From contig CAYVBW010000023.1 of the NCBI GenBank assembly GCA_964449995.1, forward strand, positions 1 through 9,173: a stretch of DNA of 9,173 nucleotides, written 5' to 3'. The notes under the pieces were generated by a model, which did no database searches, was not told the origin of the DNA, and worked only from the letters and a program-made list of their open reading frames with translations. This stretch comes from CAYVBW01 sp964449995 (GTDB lineage: Bacteria > Patescibacteriota > Microgenomatia > UBA1400 > PJMF01). Position numbers and translations under genes: made by a program. This document shows positions 6,120 through 9,173 of this stretch, piece after piece (the stretch's first letter is position 1; the number at the start of each line of letters is the position of its first letter).

Positions 6120-7331
6120 ATGAACAGAGGAGAATATCAGCCATCGGCAAAAATTATTGAAAAATATGCACAAGTATTGGTTAATTTTGCCCTAAATTCT
6201 GGTAAAGGTTTGCACAAAGATGAAGTAGTTGAAATTACAGTTCCAGATGTGGCTAAACCTATGGCTTTAGCTTTACAAAACGCTGTTTTATCAGCTGGCG
6301 GTCATCCCATAGTTAGATTACTACCGACTGGCTTTGAACAGGATTATTACACCCTGGCCAAAGATCATCAGCTGACCTTTTTTCCTCAAGATTATTGGCG
6401 CAGTAAGGCTAATTTACTTCATCATCAAATCCAGATTATTGCTGACCCATATCCTCAGGAGTTAAAAAAAATTAATCCGCACAAAATTATTAAGGCCCGT
6501 GATTCTAAAAAGCAGTATAAAGATTGGTTAACAAATAAAGAGAATCAGGGCGATTTTACCTGGACCATTGCTTTGTGGGGTGTGGAAGCTAAAGCCCAGA
6601 TTGTTGGCTTGTCGCTGCAAGATTATTGGCAGCAGATTATTCAAGCTTGTTATTTAGATGAAGATGATCCAATTTTTCGCTGGCAGGAAATTAACAAGCT
6701 TCAAACTGAGATTAAACAAAAACTAAATTCTTTACAGATAGAACAGGTAGTTGTTGAGGGTGATGAAATTGAACTAAGGTTAACGATTGGGACAGATCGG
6801 ATTTGGAAAGGCGGCGGTGGTCGCAATATTCCTTCTTTTGAGATTTTTACCAGCCCTGATTGGCGTGGCAGTGAGGGTTGGATTAAGATTAATGAGCCAG
6901 TATATCGTTATGGAAATGTAATTCAAGATATTAAAATGCAGTTTACAGAGGGGTTGGTGACTCAGGCAGAGGCTAAACAGGGAAACGAGTTATTACAAGC
7001 CATGATTAATAGCCCTAATGCAGACAAAGTTGGTGAATTTTCTTTAACTGATAATAGGATGTCTCGCATCACTCATCCGATGGCAGAGATTTTATTTGAT
7101 GAAAATATAGGTGGCTCTTTTGGCAATACTCATATTGCTCTAGGTGCAGCATACAAAGACTGTTATTGCAGGGATGCTGGTAAGATCACTAAATCACAAT
7201 GGGAAAAATTAGGCTTTAACGACGCTGCTGAACACACAGATTTTATTAGCACCACTGATAGAAAAGTGACCGCTATTTTGGCAGATGGCAGTAAAAAAGT
7301 AATTTACAAAGAAGGCAGGTTTGTGGTTTAG
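6120..7331 (+). CDS. M29-family metallo-aminopeptidase (AmpS/aminopeptidase T type)
   Basis: A 403-residue cytosolic aminopeptidase of peptidase family M29, which uses two divalent metal ions to remove N-terminal residues from peptides. The five expected metal ligands can be placed by order and spacing: E241 (in IPSFEIF), E306 (in VGEFSL), H338 (in GNTHIALG), and H372 with D374 (in EHTDF). The Gly-rich GGGGRNIPSFEIFTSPDWRG stretch and the GNVIQDIKMQF segment are typical. The length matches the family (about 400-415). I prefer ATG 6120 over the in-frame ATG 6057: the extra 21 residues are Lys-rich translated spacer repeat and would overlap the divergent gene's start and promoter. The stop is TAG. 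The next gene, a methionine aminopeptidase, follows in the same direction after 100 bases, a functional neighbour in peptide processing, though a hairpin and a possible promoter separate them. Confidence 0.92.
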   Translation: MNRGEYQPSAKIIEKYAQVLVNFALNSGKGLHKDEVVEITVPDVAKPMALALQNAVLSAGGHPIVRLLPTGFEQDYYTLAKDHQLTFFPQDYWRSKANLLHHQIQIIADPYPQELKKINPHKIIKARDSKKQYKDWLTNKENQGDFTWTIALWGVEAKAQIVGLSLQDYWQQIIQACYLDEDDPIFRWQEINKLQTEIKQKLNSLQIEQVVVEGDEIELRLTIGTDRIWKGGGGRNIPSFEIFTSPDWRGSEGWIKINEPVYRYGNVIQDIKMQFTEGLVTQAEAKQGNELLQAMINSPNADKVGEFSLTDNRMSRITHPMAEILFDENIGGSFGNTHIALGAAYKDCYCRDAGKITKSQWEKLGFNDAAEHTDFISTTDRKVTAILADGSKKVIYKEGRFVV

Positions 7332-7348
7332 CGAGCTAGGTGGAGTTG

Positions 7349-7393
7349 GAGTATTTGGTATTTGGTATAGCCCGGTGGTGATACTAAATACTC
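7349..7393 (+). repeat. Inverted repeat/hairpin in the spacer, possible weak terminator
   Basis: GAGTATTTGGTAT (7349-7361) pairs with ATACTAAATACTC (7381-7393) over 13 positions; the single mismatch becomes a G-U pair in RNA. The 19-base loop contains a further direct copy of TTGGTAT. A five-T run begins 9 bases after the stem (7403-7407), too far for a classic rho-independent terminator. It sits between the M29 aminopeptidase and the methionine aminopeptidase. Confidence 0.5.
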
Positions 7394-7395
7394 AG

Positions 7396-7423
7396 TTGTT
7401 AATTTTTAAATATTATCTAGATT
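7396..7423 (+). promoter_or_regulatory. Possible promoter of the methionine aminopeptidase gene
   Basis: TTGTTA (7396-7401) and TAGATT (7418-7423) are separated by 16 bases and lie 8 bases before the ATG at 7432. Both match sigma-70 consensus at 4 of 6 positions. An alternative -10, TATTAT at 7411-7416, has no matching -35. The assignment is weak and rests mainly on the same short -10-to-ATG spacing seen at other genes here. Confidence 0.3.
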
Positions 7424-7431
7424 ATTAAATT

Positions 7432-8208
7432 ATGATTATTGAAAACAAAAAACAGCTTAAAAAATACCAGCAAGCGGGGCAGCTTTCAACCAATATTTTA
7501 AAGCAGCTACATCAAGCGGTTAGGCCTGGGGTAACTCCATTAGAGATAGATCAGCTGGCTGCTGAATTGTGTCAAAAACATGATGTTGTTCCAAGCTTTA
7601 AAGGCGCTGGTTCAGCTAATAATAGATATCAATATGCTACTTGCGTTTCGGTTAATGACACCATAGTTCATGGGATTCCCAATCAGCGAAAATTTCAAGC
7701 CGGTGACGTGGTGAAAGTAGATTTTGGTTTAATCAAAGATGGTTTACAGACCGATCATTGTTTTACGCTGGGTTTGGCTCCATTGGCGGCTGAAGATGAG
7801 CGATTAATCATAGCAAGCAGAGATGCTGTTCAAGAAGCTGTAAAATTGGCAGTAGTAGGTAACAAAACTGGCGATTTGGGATTCGCTATCCAGTCATTAA
7901 TTGAGCAGGCTGGCTTTAATGTAGCCAAAGAGTTTATTGGTCATGGGATCGGCTTTGACATGCACGAAGATCCGCAGCTGCCGGCTTTTGGTAGACAAGG
8001 TAAAGGTGTCAAATTAGCAGAAGGGATGGTGTTGTGTGTGGAGGCACAGGTGCTGGCTGGCGATGATAGGGTTGTTTTTTCCAAAGATGGCTGGACTGTA
8101 AAAACAGCAGATGGTAAAAATGCAGCCATGTTTGAGTACATGGTGGTAGTTGGAAAAGAAAAGCCAATAATCTTAACCCCTACTTTGAACTGGGAAATAA
8201 TAGTGTAA
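7432..8208 (+). CDS. map: Type I methionine aminopeptidase
   Basis: A 258-residue enzyme that removes the initiator methionine from nascent proteins. All five metal ligands are present at the same numbers as in the E. coli enzyme: D97 (in VDFGL), D108 (in QTDHC), H171 (in GHGIG), E204 (in CVEAQ) and E235 (in MFEYM). The substrate-contact histidines are H80 (in IVHGIP) and H178 (in MHEDP). There is no N-terminal zinc-finger extension, as expected for the short bacterial class. One small oddity is that the residues after E235 read Tyr-Met where most bacterial enzymes have His-Thr. ATG 7432 gives the normal N-terminus (MIIENKKQLKKYQQAG). No Shine-Dalgarno is seen. It is not next to secY, adk or infA, its frequent neighbours in other bacteria. 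The sigma factor gene follows 81 bases later. Confidence 0.96.
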   Translation: MIIENKKQLKKYQQAGQLSTNILKQLHQAVRPGVTPLEIDQLAAELCQKHDVVPSFKGAGSANNRYQYATCVSVNDTIVHGIPNQRKFQAGDVVKVDFGLIKDGLQTDHCFTLGLAPLAAEDERLIIASRDAVQEAVKLAVVGNKTGDLGFAIQSLIEQAGFNVAKEFIGHGIGFDMHEDPQLPAFGRQGKGVKLAEGMVLCVEAQVLAGDDRVVFSKDGWTVKTADGKNAAMFEYMVVVGKEKPIILTPTLNWEIIV

Positions 8209-8225
8209 AAATATTAAAACGAGAT

Positions 8226-8243
8226 GTTTAGCTAGCTATAAAC
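8226..8243. repeat. Short palindrome upstream of rpoD
   Basis: GTTTA and TAAAC flank the eight bases GCTAGCTA, and TAGCTAGCTA inside it is a perfect 10-base palindrome. It lies just upstream of the rpoD -10 box, where an operator or the end of the methionine aminopeptidase transcript could be. No T-run follows directly. Function unknown. Confidence 0.3.
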
Positions 8244-8266
8244 TAAGTTTGAGTTTTAGGCCTTTT

Positions 8267-8272
8267 TATAAT
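8267..8272 (+). promoter_or_regulatory. -10 box upstream of rpoD
   Basis: A perfect TATAAT lies 17 bases before the ATG at 8290, predicting a leader of about 10 bases with no Shine-Dalgarno. TTGAGT at 8249-8254 is only 12 bases upstream, too close for a normal -35. The placement supports 8290 as the ancestral start of the gene. Confidence 0.45.
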
Positions 8273-8289
8273 ACAATAGCAAGATCAAA

Positions 8290-8475
8290 ATGAGTGAAAT
8301 TTCCCAACTTCCCCAACGTTTGCGCTCAAAAGCTAATCAACTTATTGATATAGCTATTGATAAAGGCTTTATCACCCTATAAGAGGTATTTGAAGTTTTT
8401 GCTAAGCCTGAAAAATATCTGGAAGCAGTTGACGACTTTTTTGATCAAATTTTAGAGGAAGGGGTTGATATTTTT
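8290..8475 (+). pseudogene. rpoD: rpoD region 1.1 segment interrupted by in-frame TAA at 8380-8382
   Basis: This is the N-terminal part of the primary sigma factor, in the same frame as the rest of the gene. From ATG 8290 it encodes 30 residues ending DKGFITL, then TAA, then continues EVFEVFAKPEKYLEAVDDFF and onward to the ATG at 8476. Both sides together read as sigma region 1.1, where other bacteria have a KGFLTYEEI-like motif; the stop falls where a Glu, Gln or Lys is usual. GAA, CAA or AAA would each become TAA by one substitution. Conservation after the stop means the event is recent or is a sequencing error. A TATAAT box precedes this start, so the segment is probably transcribed. Region 1.1 normally keeps free sigma factor from binding DNA. 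Confidence 0.75.
8455..8464 (+). promoter_or_regulatory. Shine-Dalgarno-like stretch before the internal rpoD ATG
   Basis: GAGGAAGGGG ends 11 bases before ATG 8476. It is the only purine-rich Shine-Dalgarno-like site I see ahead of a candidate start in this window. It also simply encodes Glu-Glu-Gly, so the match may be a by-product of the protein sequence. Confidence 0.3.
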
Positions 8476-9173
8476 ATGACCTTAGATGACAGGGATGATC
8501 TTGATACTGATTTAGCAGATGAGTTAGAAGATTTAACTAATTTAAATAAAAGAGGTTTATCAGATCCGGTGCGCATGTATTTAAAAGAAATCGGCCGAAT
8601 TCCACTTTTAACTAGAGAAGAGGAGATCAGGTTGGCCCAGCAAGTAGAAGCGGGAGACCTAGCAGCTAAAAGACAGCTGGCAGATGCTAACTTAAGATTA
8701 GTAGTGTCGATTGCTAAAAAATATATTGGAAGAGGCTTGACCTTTTTAGACTTAATTCAAGAAGGAAATAAGGGTTTAATCAGAGCAGTGGAAAAATACG
8801 ATTGGACCAAAGGCTTTAAGTTTTCAACTTATGCCACTTGGTGGATTCGTCAAGCCATTACCCGTTCGATTGCAGATCAAGCCCGCACGATTCGGATTCC
8901 GGTACACATGGTGGAAACCATTAATAAACTGATGAGGGCTTCACGCAAATTGATGCAAGAGTTAGGACGTGAGCCAACTCCAGATGAAATTGGCGAGCGC
9001 ATGGATATGGAACCGGAAAAAGTTAGAGAAATTTTAAAAATTTCTCAAAATACCACCTCGCTGGAAACTCCGGTAGGTGATGGAGAAGATGACAGCGTCT
9101 TGGGTGATTTTATTCCAGATGACAAACAAGAAAGTCCCTATGACACCACTAGCCGTGAAATGCTTAAAGAAAA
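8476..9173 (+). CDS. rpoD: Primary RNA polymerase sigma factor (sigma-70), 3' partial
   Basis: The housekeeping sigma factor, which directs RNA polymerase to -10/-35 promoters. From the internal ATG 8476 there are 232 full codons before the right edge. An acidic linker (DDRDDLDTDLADELEDL) leads into region 1.2 (SDPVRMYLKEIGRIPLLTREEE), then region 2 with NLRLVVSIAKKYIGRGLTFL, DLIQEGNKGL, KYDWTKGFKFSTYATWWIRQ (regions 2.3-2.4, with the melting aromatics and -10 recognition helix) and region 3.0 (ARTIRIPVHMVETINKL). Region 3 continues until the sequence ends; region 4 lies beyond the window. One variation is Lys in EGNKGL where Ile or Met is usual. The frame is continuous with 8290-8475 except for the TAA at 8380, so ATG 8476 is the first ATG after the stop and gives a protein without region 1.1. 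If the TAA is an error, the true start is 8290. Confidence 0.93.
   Translation, partial: MTLDDRDDLDTDLADELEDLTNLNKRGLSDPVRMYLKEIGRIPLLTREEEIRLAQQVEAGDLAAKRQLADANLRLVVSIAKKYIGRGLTFLDLIQEGNKGLIRAVEKYDWTKGFKFSTYATWWIRQAITRSIADQARTIRIPVHMVETINKLMRASRKLMQELGREPTPDEIGERMDMEPEKVREILKISQNTTSLETPVGDGEDDSVLGDFIPDDKQESPYDTTSREMLKE

Noticed and set aside
7941..8141. Open frame antisense to the methionine aminopeptidase
   Set aside because: Lies opposite conserved catalytic sequence, low-complexity Ser/Pro/Thr product, no start signals; a shadow frame.
8249..8254. TTGAGT as -35 for rpoD
   Set aside because: Only 12 bases from the TATAAT at 8267, too short a spacer.
8380..8382. TAA reassigned to an amino acid genome-wide
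   Set aside because: TAA cleanly ends the helicase, radical SAM, DNPH1-like, RmlC-like and methionine aminopeptidase genes at family-typical positions, so a general code change does not fit.

Overview
The window is an AT-rich, tightly packed stretch of bacterial chromosome with eight protein-coding genes and no RNA genes, CRISPR array or insertion sequence that I can see. Gene density, near-absent Shine-Dalgarno sites, short spacers, convergent genes that overlap or share stop codons, and the mix of gene families all suggest a Candidate Phyla Radiation (Patescibacteria)-like genome. That placement is an inference, not something the sequence proves. TAA, TAG and TGA all end genes here, so the standard bacterial code is the default reading.

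Layout. Nucleotides 1-2976 (+) hold most of a UvrD/PcrA-type superfamily 1 helicase with a C-terminal PD-(D/E)XK (RecB/Cas4-like) nuclease; its start lies left of the window. It runs convergently into a PfkB-family sugar or nucleoside kinase at 2945-3865 (-), overlapping it by 32 bases. Divergent from the kinase is a radical SAM protein (3921-4871, +) whose C-terminus resembles a SPASM/twitch domain without its cluster cysteines. It is followed by a DNPH1/Rcl-like deoxynucleotide N-glycosidase domain fused to a ribbon-helix-helix domain (4904-5473, +). That gene meets an RmlC-like cupin epimerase (5470-6063, -) at one TTAA that supplies both stop codons. Next come an M29-family aminopeptidase (6120-7331, +), a type I methionine aminopeptidase (7432-8208, +) and the primary sigma factor rpoD (8290 to the right edge, +).

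Three things stand out. First, the rpoD frame contains an in-frame TAA (8380-8382) in the middle of otherwise well-preserved region 1.1. The sigma factor is therefore either made from an internal ATG at 8476 without region 1.1, or the base is an error or a variant. Second, the glycosidase-RHH fusion and the adjacent cysteine-poor radical SAM protein form an unusual pair with no obvious pathway. Third, consensus or near-consensus -10 boxes lie only 6-9 bases before several start codons that lack ribosome-binding sites, which suggests leaderless transcripts. No pathway links all the genes: DNA repair, peptide turnover and N-terminal Met removal, transcription, and several orphan metabolic enzymes sit side by side.
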